64,000 nucleotides of DNA from Acidobacteriota bacterium (GCA_013289685.1 JABCZL010000001.1:437838-501837); one strand, 5' to 3'. Shown: positions 8,963-17,726, numbered from the stretch's first letter. The notes: a model not told the origin generated them from the letters alone. Numbers and translations: made by a program.

Positions 8963-9630
8963 ATGTCAGAAAACAAAGGTGTGATCTGGACCGATGTGCA
9001 GGCCTACACGATGGCTGTAATCTGCCTGCTGTTGGGCGTTGCGGGCGGATGGCTGCTTCGCGGTTCGCAGTCGCCGGCAGTGTCGGCGGTGGCGGCCGCA
9101 AGCGCTCCGGCGCCGAACGGCATGAGCGGCGCGATGGGCGGGGCGATGAACGGCCAGCCTTCCGCAGAACAACTCCGGCAAATGGCGGACGCGCAGGCCG
9201 CGCCACTGATCGAGAAACTGAAATTGGATTCGAAGAACGCCGACCTGATCGTCAACATCGGCAACTCCTATTACGACGCGCAGCAATATCCTGTCGCCGT
9301 CGACTATTACGGACGCGCGCTTGAAATAAAGCCGTCCGAGGCCTCGGTGCGTACGGACATGGCGACTGCCTACTGGTATATGGGCGACACCGACCGTGCG
9401 ATTGCCGAGTTCAACCAGACGAGCCCAACAAGGCGAATGCCCTCTTCAATCTCGGACTGGTGAAGTGGCGTGGAAAAATGGACGTCAACGGAGCCGTGGC
9501 AGATTGGGAAAAACTGCTTGCCACGAACCCGCACTATGAAGGTAAAGACAAGGTTGAGCAGCTGATCGCCGAGGCAAAGAAGCACGCCGGGGTCAAGCCG
9601 GGAACCAAGGCCCAGCCTCTCGCTCAGTAA
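8963..9630 (+). pseudogene. Second TPR protein, interrupted by a frameshift
   Basis: Paralogue of the previous gene: membrane segment (YTMAVICLLLGVAGGWLL), Gly/Met-rich linker, then TPRs (DLIVNIGNSYYDAQQYPVAVDYY, VRTDMATAYWYMGDTDRAIAEF). The first frame ends at 9463 after a non-homologous tail. The missing C-terminus is present in another frame from about 9420 to 9630 (EPNKANALFNLGLVKWRGKM and on to AQPLAQ-stop), matching NPKDADSLFNLGMIRWKGKG of the paralogue. Aligning the two, about 10 bases are missing near 9418-9422, between FNQ and EPNKAN. It is either a decaying gene or a sequencing/assembly error. It has a good ribosome binding site (GAGGAG). Confidence 0.85.
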
Positions 9631-9681
9631 CCATCGCCGACAACAAATGTCGAGAACCATCGTCGACAGCAATAGTCGACC
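9630..9681. repeat. 26-bp degenerate tandem duplication after the TPR genes
   Basis: Two copies of a 26-bp unit (9630-9655 and 9656-9681, both beginning ACCATCG and containing GTCGA) directly follow the stop codon of the second TPR gene. This is one of many such duplications at gene ends in the window. Confidence 0.7.
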
Positions 9682-9905
9682 ACGGCGACTGCGGTCCGAC
9701 CTACTTTCTGCTGTGGTCCTGCACGCTTGCCATTTCCGTCGAGAGCTTCGCGAAACCGCCGCTGACTTGCCAGTAGGCCAGAGTTTCATCCCGCCAGAGA
9801 GGCGCACGCAATGCCAGACGCCGGATCGACGGCGAAGCAAAAAGCGCGACGGGATAAAACACGCTGGTCGAAGATGACAGCGCTCCGGGGAGCGGTCGCC
9901 ATTCT

Positions 9906-11795
9906 TCACTTCTTCAACAAACCACCACCCTGCGACGCAGTGACGCTACCGTTTGGGTTATGCGCAGTCCCATGACACGCCAGCACGCAGGTGTTTGTAT
10001 TCTGGTTGTAGGTGATGGGCAGGGCGCCATTCTGGCCAACCACGTTGACGTCAAAATTTACCAGCCGCTGCCCGCTCAGGTTGGGATCGATCCCTCCCAG
10101 CCCGTGGGCGGTGTGACATACCGAACAGCTGAAGCCGGCATTGATATGGCTCTGGTGCTGGTTGAAGCTGGCGTTCGTCATGATGTTGCTCAGGCTGTGG
10201 CACTTGCCGCAAAGCGCGTAGGGTCCGTTTATGCTGAGATCGGGCGCCCTGAACAGATTTGTGACCAGCTGACCAGGAGCGACCGCCTGGCTGAATTCGT
10301 AGCGGCGTTCCAGAATATGGGTCCACTTGGATCCATGTGGACCGTTCGGGCCGGGCCCTCCGAATTCTCGATTGTCATCGCTGTTGTGGCAGTCGGTGCA
10401 GAAAATCTGCGTTCCCATGGGACGCCCCGGTGTCATCCCGTCGAGATTCAACATGCTGCTCAACAGGCTCGGCTGCGGCAGCGAACTGCTGCTGACGTGG
10501 GTCACAGGATGGCTCGAGGTGGCAGTGACGCTGAATTGGGGAATGATGTTCAGCGGATCGCCTCCGGAAGCCGCCCGCGCTGGAAGGTAGCCAAAGACTG
10601 GACGAACCGCTTTCCCGGTGCCGCTGCCGTGACAGCGGAAGCAGTTTTCATATTGATTCACCACTGGGGCCAGCACCGTGATTCCGTTGGTGGCGCTGAT
10701 TCCCGCAGCATCCCTCTGGGAAAGGCGGACGAGGGGCGGCCCCGCGAACGTTGTCACCTGGGCTGACCCGTGACCGCTGTGGCAATCCACGCAAGTAGCG
10801 TGGCGGTTGTTGTTGAGCAGCACGCTCTCGGCAGCGTCATGAGCGTTGGTGGCCGTAGGGAATGGATGCCCCACTTTGGGAGAAGCGTACTCGGCGAAGA
10901 CGTTCGGCGCCGCCGGCGTTAAGTTGCTCCCGCCGTTGTGGCAGGCGATGCAATCCTGCTCGTTTTGTCCGCGGAGCAGGCGAGCTGGACCCTGAGCATT
11001 GTGGGGTGCGTGGCACCCGATGCACGCATCCTGGGCTACGGTCGTGTAACTCCCCACATTGGCCTGCGGAGAAAGTTTGTTCTGCACCAACGCGTGGGCG
11101 CTGATCGCCCAATCCGCAATGGGGTTCACCTTACCGCCAATTTGGCGGTTGGGATCATGGCAGGCCAGACACATCTGGCCGCTTGAACTGTCGCGGACCA
11201 GAAAACTCTGCGAGATCAGATCTTTTGCCTGCACGTGAGCGTTATGACAGGTCGTGCACTCGATGTTGCCGTTGACGAGGCGAATCGCCCCGGTTGGATC
11301 TCCCGTCTTGCCGGTGGCGGCGAGCGATGCAATGAGATCGATGTTGTCTTTCAAGGGCAAAGCCAGGGCGATCGGATGTGACGGCTGCAGGTTGCTGCCG
11401 AAGATGTCGGAGGTATTCATCGATCCGAACATCGCGACCTTGCCAAAGGCGGCGGTGGTTCCGGGAGCAACCGTCCCGTCGTGACACGAGAGGCACAGAG
11501 TGCTGTCAGCTCCCATCATGGGCTGCGTGGCTTTATTGACCTCTGTGGCGCTGCTGTACAACGTGTAGCTTTGCACCGACAGTTTCTGATTCCAGAGCGG
11601 GGTTCGACCACCGACTCCGCTATGCGGCTCGTGACAGTACATGCAGAAATCGGGCCGGGCGCCCGTGATGGGCGACTTGCTGCCCGGGCCCAAGTCGTGC
11701 ATCCCGATCACATCGCCGGAGACCTGAGCGAAAAGAGCTCCGCCGCTCAACAGAATCGTCGCGCACGCGGAGAGAACCCTGGCCCCTACAGACAT
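9906..11795 (-). CDS. Secreted 12-heme c-type cytochrome with an OmcE-like N-terminal module
   Basis: Exported multiheme cytochrome c of 629 residues. Signal peptide about residues 1-23 (ending ALFAQ). There are eleven CXXCH motifs plus one CX3CH (CVLACH, residues 603-608), giving up to twelve hemes. Residues 24-213 carry four CXXCH (51, 101, 180, 209) and exactly four further His (33, 58, 140, 187), in the same order as the tetraheme protein at 16324-17199. Shared local motifs are DV(I/L)GxH, CHxPH, CLSCHDG, SHP and CT(T/S)CHNxH. The remaining 400 residues add eight hemes. Its ATG overlaps the stop of the upstream NHL gene (TAATG), so translation is probably coupled. Likely role: periplasmic or surface electron carrier working with the barrel and propeller. 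Confidence 0.88.
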   Translation of the reverse strand: MSVGARVLSACATILLSGGALFAQVSGDVIGMHDLGPGSKSPITGARPDFCMYCHEPHSGVGGRTPLWNQKLSVQSYTLYSSATEVNKATQPMMGADSTLCLSCHDGTVAPGTTAAFGKVAMFGSMNTSDIFGSNLQPSHPIALALPLKDNIDLIASLAATGKTGDPTGAIRLVNGNIECTTCHNAHVQAKDLISQSFLVRDSSSGQMCLACHDPNRQIGGKVNPIADWAISAHALVQNKLSPQANVGSYTTVAQDACIGCHAPHNAQGPARLLRGQNEQDCIACHNGGSNLTPAAPNVFAEYASPKVGHPFPTATNAHDAAESVLLNNNRHATCVDCHSGHGSAQVTTFAGPPLVRLSQRDAAGISATNGITVLAPVVNQYENCFRCHGSGTGKAVRPVFGYLPARAASGGDPLNIIPQFSVTATSSHPVTHVSSSSLPQPSLLSSMLNLDGMTPGRPMGTQIFCTDCHNSDDNREFGGPGPNGPHGSKWTHILERRYEFSQAVAPGQLVTNLFRAPDLSINGPYALCGKCHSLSNIMTNASFNQHQSHINAGFSCSVCHTAHGLGGIDPNLSGQRLVNFDVNVVGQNGALPITYNQNTNTCVLACHGTAHNPNGSVTASQGGGLLKK

Positions 11796-12886
11796 TACAT
11801 TCCCGCTTTCGCCGGTTTCTTCAGACCGAAATAATGAAATACCTGAATGCGGCTGTTAAACGAGTCGACTACAAAAATCCGGTCATCGCGGTCGATGAAT
11901 ATGCCCGTCGGCAACTGAAACTCTCCCGGGCGCGTGCCCCGCCGCCCAAAGTAATAGAGCAGATCACCCTGGCGGTTGAACACCTGAACCACACCCCATG
12001 CGCCATCGACGATGTAGAGATCGTCTTCGGAGTCGACGCCAATCCCTTTCGGACGAAATAAGTCTCCGCTACTGTCGCCCAGCTTCCCGATTGCCGAGTG
12101 GAACGACCCGTCGCGGCCCAGTACCTGCACCCGCGAGTTCATCGCGTCCACCACAATCAATTCCTGGCCATCGAGCCGCAACTCGGTCGGCAGATTGAAC
12201 TCCAGATTGCCATCGCCATTCTTGCCGATCGTCTGCAAGATGCTGCCCTGCATATCCATCATGAAAATCTCGTCGCGTAAGGTGTCAGTCACGTAGATGC
12301 GCTGGGCGGCCGAGTCTACTGCGATTCCCGTCGGCCGTTTGAAATAACCTTCGCCACCTTTGATGCTGCCGATCGCCCGCTCATATTTTCCGCTGGCGCT
12401 GAAGACGAAGATCTTGCCGGTGTCTGAATCCGTGACGTAGATATTGTCCTGCGCATCGACCGCAACGCACTGCGGACTGAGCATCGCATCCTTGCCTTTT
12501 TCGCGGCGGTCGAGGAACTTGTATTTCTGCTGCGCGAAGTCGAAGATGTGCACGCCGCCGGCGCCCGGATCGCTCACGATGATGCGCCCGTGGGAATCCG
12601 TGGCAACGCTATAGGGCCGCACCAGGGTGTGGAATTCCGGTTCCCCCGCGATCACGTCCACCACACGGTTCCAAAATCCGCGCTTGGGTTTGACTTCCCG
12701 TTCGGAGCCGAAGCTGCGCTCGTAGATGAGCTTGCGGCCGCCTTCCAGTTCCAGATCCGGAGGCTTCGCCCCCTCCACTTTCGCGGTCTTCGCGGCCCAG
12801 CCCGGAATGGTGAGCAGCAGGGCGACCGCGACCGTACTCAGCTTGAGCGTGTACCGCATCCTGAGTTCTGTTTCTGGCGAGGGCAT
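11795..12886 (-). CDS. Secreted NHL-repeat beta-propeller protein (363 residues)
   Basis: Exported six-bladed beta-propeller. After a signal peptide (hydrophobic LSTVAVALLLTIPGWAA) comes a short conserved pre-domain (GFWNRVVDVIAGE), then NHL repeats from about residue 85 with the typical P-x-G-(I/V)-A-V-D, (I/L)YVTD-(S/T) and R-(I/V)-(Q/K)-V-F motifs. The same architecture is seen in the 458-residue NHL protein at 17729-19105. The first ATG, 12886, follows the barrel gene's stop by three bases, consistent with reinitiation; ATG 12859 would give a more standard signal peptide. It lies between a barrel and a cytochrome in one operon, so it is probably a partner of electron transfer or cytochrome export. 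No catalytic residues are recognisable. Confidence 0.82.
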   Translation of the reverse strand: MPSPETELRMRYTLKLSTVAVALLLTIPGWAAKTAKVEGAKPPDLELEGGRKLIYERSFGSEREVKPKRGFWNRVVDVIAGEPEFHTLVRPYSVATDSHGRIIVSDPGAGGVHIFDFAQQKYKFLDRREKGKDAMLSPQCVAVDAQDNIYVTDSDTGKIFVFSASGKYERAIGSIKGGEGYFKRPTGIAVDSAAQRIYVTDTLRDEIFMMDMQGSILQTIGKNGDGNLEFNLPTELRLDGQELIVVDAMNSRVQVLGRDGSFHSAIGKLGDSSGDLFRPKGIGVDSEDDLYIVDGAWGVVQVFNRQGDLLYYFGRRGTRPGEFQLPTGIFIDRDDRIFVVDSFNSRIQVFHYFGLKKPAKAGM

Positions 12887-12889
12887 GGT

Positions 12890-14737
12890 CTAGAAGAAAT
12901 TGAACCACCGAGATACGCCGATGAAAAACGCCGATACATGCTCCGGTGGAGTCCCTGACTGGCTGAACCCCTGCACCAGATTGCTGTATCCACCGGTCAG
13001 GTACATTTTACGAAATTGGTATTGGAAAAACGTATTGATCTGCTTCGTGTTGCTCTCGGAAGCGCTCCCAGCCAGGCTGCTGTTGCTCACGGCCTTGGCG
13101 TAGCTGGCACTCAGCGTGAGCCGGCGTACCGGGTTGCTGCTCAAGCCAAACCCGAAACTGTTGCCGCCAAAAAGAATCAGATCGGTGTTGCCCAGCACCG
13201 GCTCCGGCGTCGAAGTTACCACGATCCCCGCGCCGCTCTCGATTCCCGTTCCCGTCGATTTCGAGTATGAGCCGTTGAGGGTGGCCCACTTTGAGTAGTG
13301 GATTCCGGTATTGAAACTCTCGCTGCTGCTGGTGATTCCTGCCTGTGTCGTCAAGCCTGTCTTGCTGACGCTGGCGCCTGCGTTCCATCCGAACTCGCCC
13401 CAGGCTCGCCGGATCGTGCCCCCGTAGCTGTACATGGACGACATATATGCGATCAGCAGCGTCTCCACGTTCTGGGAATAACTAAAGTATCCCCCCGCCG
13501 TCCAGCCGTTGAATCTCTTGTTGTAATTGACCGACCCGCTGAAACCGAGGGCGTTGCCGCTGGAAGCGCTGCTCGTATTATCGGTCAACGAGAGAGCTGA
13601 GTTGAAGCTGCCGCCGAAGAGTACATGCCCGTAGGTGACCCCCCCGCCGTAGGAATCGGCGGAGTAATTCTTCCCCAGGAAAGATTGCTGCCGGTGGTCC
13701 GCCGTGGCCAACCCTTGCAGATTCGGCAAGATCGAGTAGCTGGCGTTGCCCAGCAGGTCGAATGCGTGCGACGACTGCCCTTGTTCGGGCGGCACCACCA
13801 CGCCCCCCGTCGCCGTGATCGCCTGATACAGCGTGCCCGTGAGGTTATCCGAATAGGTGGTGCTCACCGAATAGTGAAACTTCTGCGTGGGCTGAAAACT
13901 TGCCGTGCCCGTGACCGTATCGATGGTGCCGTGATAGCTGTTGCCGAGGTAGTTGGAATCCACATAGGAGCTGTTAAAGGCTCCGGAGAAGCCTCCATGC
14001 ATAGGAAGCTGGTGCCCGACGGAAAACCCATATCCCCTGTTGCTGGACGTTGCCGATTCGGCTTGCGTCGAGCCCTCGAGCAACTGGGGTATGTCGGCGT
14101 GCGAGCCGCCGTCGGTGAAATAGGCGCCCAGGTTAAAGCCCTGGAGCAGGTACGACGAGCGCAGACCGAAGGAATGCGAAGCGGTGCTTCCGTCGGCATT
14201 CGCTCCATAAATCGAGTACTGGTTGCTCCCCGTCTGGAAGCTCGCGGAGATGCTGGGCAGATTTGGCAGGGTTTCTGCCCAGTTGATGCCGAAGGTATCG
14301 CTGTTGCCACGCGTCGTATAGTTAGCCACGCCGGGGATCGCGAAGTTGCCCTCGCTGTTGTAGGCCTTGGAGTAGGTGACTGAGCCCGGGAAATGGCTGC
14401 CGCCGAAAATCGAGCTGTTGAAATTCACCCCGCTGGCGTTGGAAATGGATTGATAGGAGGAGTTGTCCCGCCCCTGGTTCATGAAAGGCGAAACCGTGTA
14501 GGAGATAAAATTGGGATTGTAGTAATAGCCGGAGAGGCTGGCCGTCCCACCGACAGAGAGGCTGTGATCGGAATTGATCAGGTTGCCGTAGTCGCCGGTA
14601 TATCCCGCGGAAATCGTGCCGCTCAGGTTCGAACTGGACTCTCCCAGCTTCAATTGCGCGCCGGCCGGCAACGCCAGCAGTAACGTCACGAGAAGCCCGC
14701 ACAGTGCCCAACCGGCTTTTCTCGGAGTTCCTTCCAC
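12890..14737 (-). CDS. Outer-membrane beta-barrel protein, candidate channel of the cytochrome locus
   Basis: A protein of 615 residues with a signal peptide (about 1-28, ending LPAGAQ) and then a continuous series of alternating, aromatic-rich strands rich in Ser, Gly, Tyr and Asn (for example SLSGYYYNPNFISYTVSPF, FGFGLSSNPVRRLTLSASYA). It ends in a strand with terminal Phe (SAFFIGVSRWFNFF), the usual signal for outer-membrane barrel insertion. I estimate 20 or more strands. No plug or TonB box is visible. Sequence does not identify a family, but its place directly before the propeller and 12-heme genes suggests a porin-like sheath or secretion channel for cytochromes, analogous to MtrB/PioB-type barrels or the channel proteins of nanowire loci. 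That role is inferred from context. Confidence 0.7.
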   Translation of the reverse strand: MEGTPRKAGWALCGLLVTLLLALPAGAQLKLGESSSNLSGTISAGYTGDYGNLINSDHSLSVGGTASLSGYYYNPNFISYTVSPFMNQGRDNSSYQSISNASGVNFNSSIFGGSHFPGSVTYSKAYNSEGNFAIPGVANYTTRGNSDTFGINWAETLPNLPSISASFQTGSNQYSIYGANADGSTASHSFGLRSSYLLQGFNLGAYFTDGGSHADIPQLLEGSTQAESATSSNRGYGFSVGHQLPMHGGFSGAFNSSYVDSNYLGNSYHGTIDTVTGTASFQPTQKFHYSVSTTYSDNLTGTLYQAITATGGVVVPPEQGQSSHAFDLLGNASYSILPNLQGLATADHRQQSFLGKNYSADSYGGGVTYGHVLFGGSFNSALSLTDNTSSASSGNALGFSGSVNYNKRFNGWTAGGYFSYSQNVETLLIAYMSSMYSYGGTIRRAWGEFGWNAGASVSKTGLTTQAGITSSSESFNTGIHYSKWATLNGSYSKSTGTGIESGAGIVVTSTPEPVLGNTDLILFGGNSFGFGLSSNPVRRLTLSASYAKAVSNSSLAGSASESNTKQINTFFQYQFRKMYLTGGYSNLVQGFSQSGTPPEHVSAFFIGVSRWFNFF

Positions 14738-15165
14738 CCTGCACCCACCTTCTTCTTCTGCCTACTACCCGGCGGCGCAGGCCAGGCAGCTGTAACTTCC
14801 TCGATAAAGACAGGTGCACGTACCGAACCAAATTAGAATGACGATAACTAACTGTTAATAAGTGGTTTAGAGCGATATCGCCGATCCGTGGAAGGCCCCC
14901 TCTGGGTCATATAACCCAGCAAATCCAGGGCTGATAAGGCTTTCGGCGCAACGGGGGAAAAGGGGTCAGGTCGAACCGTGGTGATGATGCTCCCGCCTCG
15001 AGGTCATCCCGACCGCAGCCGCTTTTCAGGCGGAGGGAGGGATCTCCCGCGCAAGGATGTCTGTAGGACGGAGGTCCCTCGCCCGTGGAGAAAACGCGGG
15101 CCTTCGAGATGACGCCGCAAGAGTTGAGGAAATTTCAGACCGACCACAGTAAGCGGGCTGGGGTG
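14738..15165. other. Intergenic gap between prolyl isomerase and barrel genes
   Basis: No gene seen. The part next to the barrel gene (about 14825-14880) is AT-rich compared with its surroundings and could hold the promoter of the barrel-propeller-cytochrome operon. The rest is occupied by the sequence GGGGTCAGGTCGAACCG near 14956 and by the inverted-end repeat 15003-15113. Confidence 0.5.
15003..15113. repeat. Inverted-end intergenic repeat
   Basis: The block starts GTCATCCCGA and ends TTCGAGATGAC, so the ends are imperfect inverted repeats (GTCATC(C/T)CGA). The interior contains GGAGGGATCTCCC-type palindromes. It resembles the element at 5821-6042 in its ends but not its interior. Non-coding. 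Confidence 0.55.
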
Positions 15166-16206
15166 TTACAGTTCTTCCACCTTGGCAGTTTTGCGCAGGC
15201 GCTTGTCGAGGGCCGCCCGCACTTCCTCGGTCTTGCGCTTTTCGAGTTCCTGACGCAGCGAATCCTTCACCTGATCGAAGGTTCGTTTCCCGGCAGGGAT
15301 GTGCTGGTTCAACCGGATGATGGTATAGACCTGCTCCACCTGGATGATGCCGGTGATCTCGCCCGGTTTGATGGCGAGCAGGGCCTGCACAGCCTGTGGA
15401 GCCAGCTTGGAACGCTCGACCGCCTTGTGGTCTCCCATCATGACCCGGTAATCGTCTTCGGAAATTTTCTCCGCCAGGATTCCGAACTGCTCGTAGTTCG
15501 TGGTCGCTTTGGCCTGCTGCAGGGCGTTCTCCGCGCGCTTTCGCGCTTCCGCCAGATTTGCCGCCGTGGGCTTGTCCGGGGGCAGGAAAGAGATGGTCTG
15601 AATCGCAAAAGCCTCGGGATATTCGAACCGGCCGGGATTCTTGTCGTAATAAGCCCGCATCTCGGCCACCGTCACCGTGGACCGGTTCTGCACCTCCGAC
15701 TGCAAAGCAGCGTCAATCACCAGGGAGCGGCGGATCTTTTCGTGCAGAGCTTTTTCGGAACCGTTGAACTCCGAATTCAGGAATTGCCGGTACTGGTCGG
15801 GACTCTCGAACTGGGCGCGGAAATCGCCTTCAGCTTTCTGCAGCTTGGCCGGCGGAACGGTCACGCCGCGGCGCACTGCATCCTGATACACCAGTTCCTC
15901 AAACTCGATCATCTTCAGCGCGCCCGCGCGCAGCTGGGGCAACAGCTCTTGCGGTATGTCGCCGCCGTGCTGCCGCGCGTAGGGGAACAAGCTGTACATC
16001 TCGCGCGTCAGGTCTCGATCCGTCAGCACCGTTCCATTGATGCGGGCGACGGGCTTGTCCGCCGGTTGCAGGCTCAGGTTGGCCGGTTGCGTGGCCGCGA
16101 CCGTCGTCTGCTTATGGGATGTGGCAAGCTGTTGCGCGCCTGCCACTGAACCTAGCGCCAGCAGGGCCAGGAGAATCTGGATCGAGTTTGTTAGCTGCCG
16201 TTTCAT
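15166..16206 (-). CDS. Periplasmic SurA/parvulin-type prolyl isomerase chaperone
   Basis: Exported folding factor of 346 residues. Signal peptide about 1-24 (ending GSVAGAQ). Residues about 50-190 form the SurA-like N-terminal chaperone region (VARINGTVLTDRDL, then an Arg/Glu-rich helical segment). About 200-320 correspond to a parvulin rotamase domain (YPEAFAIQTISFL, KPGEITGIIQVEQVYTIIRLNQHIPAG), followed by a charged helical tail. The parvulin part is divergent, so isomerase activity is likely but not certain. It is next to cytochrome genes rather than the usual LPS-transport neighbours, which suggests a dedicated chaperone for the cytochromes or the barrel. Prolyl-isomerase chaperones accompany nanowire cytochromes in Geobacter. 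Confidence 0.8.
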   Translation of the reverse strand: MKRQLTNSIQILLALLALGSVAGAQQLATSHKQTTVAATQPANLSLQPADKPVARINGTVLTDRDLTREMYSLFPYARQHGGDIPQELLPQLRAGALKMIEFEELVYQDAVRRGVTVPPAKLQKAEGDFRAQFESPDQYRQFLNSEFNGSEKALHEKIRRSLVIDAALQSEVQNRSTVTVAEMRAYYDKNPGRFEYPEAFAIQTISFLPPDKPTAANLAEARKRAENALQQAKATTNYEQFGILAEKISEDDYRVMMGDHKAVERSKLAPQAVQALLAIKPGEITGIIQVEQVYTIIRLNQHIPAGKRTFDQVKDSLRQELEKRKTEEVRAALDKRLRKTAKVEEL

Positions 16207-16267
16207 AGAACTTCCTCGTTCAGGAGTGCTCGTTCACAAACGTACTCAGTATCCGCCAGAAATTGGG

Positions 16268-16300
16268 TCAAAAAAAGGGGAGAGTTGCTGCTCTCTCCCC
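16268..16300 (-). terminator. Rho-independent terminator of the tetraheme cytochrome gene
   Basis: Read on the minus strand, GGGGAGAG and CTCTCCCC form an 8-bp stem (16277-16284 with 16293-16300) with an 8-base loop, followed by seven T. It lies 24 bases after the tetraheme stop codon and before the isomerase gene, so the cytochrome gene can be expressed as a single-gene transcript. Confidence 0.88.
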
Positions 16301-16323
16301 TCCGTGCTGCGATGCCGACAGAT

Positions 16324-17199
16324 TTAGAAGGTCGTCGGGATCGTGTAGCTTCCGTTGGACTCGTTCGCCTCTCCGCCATGGCACTGCCGGCAGAATTGCG
16401 CGGTCTGGTTCGAGCCCGCGGTTCCGCTGGCCGGGTTGTAGGGAGCGCGGATGAAGAACATGGTCGCATAGGTGCCAGCCGGCAGGCCGGACTTCTTGGC
16501 GGTCACGCTGACCACGTTCATCAAGTGCTGGTTGTGGCAACTCGTGCAAGTCACAACCGCGGTGTTGTTGTACGCGCTGAGGCTGACGAAGAAGCCATAG
16601 TTCTTTACGAATGCGCTGGAGTTCGGGCCGGTCATCGCGATCACGCCATTGGTCTCAACGCAATCCCAGCTATACTGGCCGCCGCAACTAACGGCGGCGT
16701 TCAGGCCCACCGGGTGGCTGGCGAGATACCCTTCAACGTTTGTCCCTTTGCCCAGCAGAGTCGGAATCGTGTTGAGGCTTCCATAGGTAGCAGGCAGCGT
16801 CTCATAGACCTGGTTCTTCATCATTGCGCCCTCAGCATAGTTGCCGTCATGGCAGCTGAGGCAGGTCAGAAGTCCGCCCACATCGGGCGTTCCAGCGGCC
16901 ATGCTGGCCGGCAGAACTTCCGTGAAGCCGGTGGATCCATCGGTGCTGCCGGTGATGATGGTCTTGCCAAACAGCGCGCCTACGTCTTGGCCCCAAAGAG
17001 CGACTGTGCCGCCCGTCAGGTCGCCGGACTTGTTGATGCCGTTGCCGCTGGCGCCGTTGTGCGGTGCGTGGCAGCCTGCGCAGCCACGGCCGTAGTTGAG
17101 GTGGGCGCCCAATACGTCAGATGTTGGCGCCTGGATCTGGGCTGACGCAAATGCCACCAGCCCCAGAACGAGCAGTACTGCTATGAATACCTTCCTCAT
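16324..17199 (-). CDS. Secreted tetraheme cytochrome, OmcE-like nanowire subunit candidate
   Basis: A small exported cytochrome: 291 residues with a clean signal peptide (MRKVFIAVLLVLGLVAFASAQ). It has four CXXCH motifs (Cys 40, 113, 218, 270) and, in the whole protein, exactly eight His: four in the motifs plus H33, H47, H162 and H225. Every heme can thus be bis-His ligated with none left over, as in polymerising OmcE-type cytochromes. A Cys pair (172, 180) could form a disulfide. The start at 17199 has a perfect AGGAGGT; an upstream in-frame ATG at 17385 would lack a signal peptide. It has its own terminator (16268) and a CRP-type site at 17525. The assignment to the nanowire class is inferred from the ligand pattern and context, not from measured similarity. 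Confidence 0.85.
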   Translation of the reverse strand: MRKVFIAVLLVLGLVAFASAQIQAPTSDVLGAHLNYGRGCAGCHAPHNGASGNGINKSGDLTGGTVALWGQDVGALFGKTIITGSTDGSTGFTEVLPASMAAGTPDVGGLLTCLSCHDGNYAEGAMMKNQVYETLPATYGSLNTIPTLLGKGTNVEGYLASHPVGLNAAVSCGGQYSWDCVETNGVIAMTGPNSSAFVKNYGFFVSLSAYNNTAVVTCTSCHNQHLMNVVSVTAKKSGLPAGTYATMFFIRAPYNPASGTAGSNQTAQFCRQCHGGEANESNGSYTIPTTF

Positions 17200-17206
17200 G
17201 GAAAAA

Positions 17207-17213
17207 ACCTCCT
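17207..17213 (-). promoter_or_regulatory. Perfect Shine-Dalgarno of the tetraheme cytochrome
   Basis: On the minus strand AGGAGGT lies seven bases before the ATG at 17199. It is among the strongest sites in the window, fixes the start, and points to high expression. Confidence 0.85.
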
Positions 17214-17524
17214 GTAAACTTGCAACTTTTATTGCGACTCTTATTACGAAATGATCATTTCTGAATGCGGGGAGCTGGATATGCCCGTTAAGCTGGTCGA
17301 CCGTGACTAAGTCTCTTCGGCTCATACACTCCATCTCCGCCTTTAGTAATGCACGCGGCAGACCGCGATGCGTCGGGCTGTTCAAAACCTGTCTGACACA
17401 TCTAACCTACTCATACGAAATCAGTTACAACATCCATCAGTCAGTATTGAAAACTGCGCAATTTACCCCACTGGGCTTTCTGGCCCACTGCTGCTGGTGA
17501 AATTCCTCACAGGAACTCAAATTA

Positions 17525-17540
17525 TGTGATTGGAATCACA
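17525..17540. promoter_or_regulatory. CRP/FNR-family operator, TGTGATTGGAATCACA
   Basis: An inverted repeat with 7-base arms (TGTGATT/AATCACA) around GG. It fits the CRP-type pattern TGTGA-N6-TCACA. It lies 326 bases upstream of the tetraheme start, inside the only region where that gene's promoter can be. Confidence 0.7.
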
Positions 17541-17684
17541 GGGTTTAGAGGGAAGCCGTTTGCACGGTCAGAGTCTTGGTTGGGATCGCATCCATCAGCC
17601 GCGGCCGAATCGGGAAGAGCACGAGTTTCACTCGTGCCGCTAAGCTGCCGAGAAACAGAACCGCGCTTTAGCGTCTGCGGTTCT

Positions 17685-17726
17685 CCTGGATATGTTCGCC
17701 TGGATACGTTCGCCTCGATACGTCAG
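17685..17726. repeat. 14-bp x3 degenerate tandem repeat after the NHL gene
   Basis: Three 14-bp units start at 17685, 17699 and 17713; the first two read CCTGGATATGTTCG and CCTGGATACGTTCG. The repeat abuts the stop codon of the minus-strand NHL gene. Confidence 0.7.

Noticed and set aside
9880-9905. CGCTCC-GG-GGAGCG hairpin as a terminator of the 12-heme cytochrome
   Set aside because: Short stem and no T-tract on the minus strand; could not be supported as a terminator.
14322-14831. Minus-strand frame overlapping the start of the barrel gene
   Set aside because: Arg/Gln-rich shadow frame of the barrel gene; the barrel frame has the signal peptide and strand pattern.
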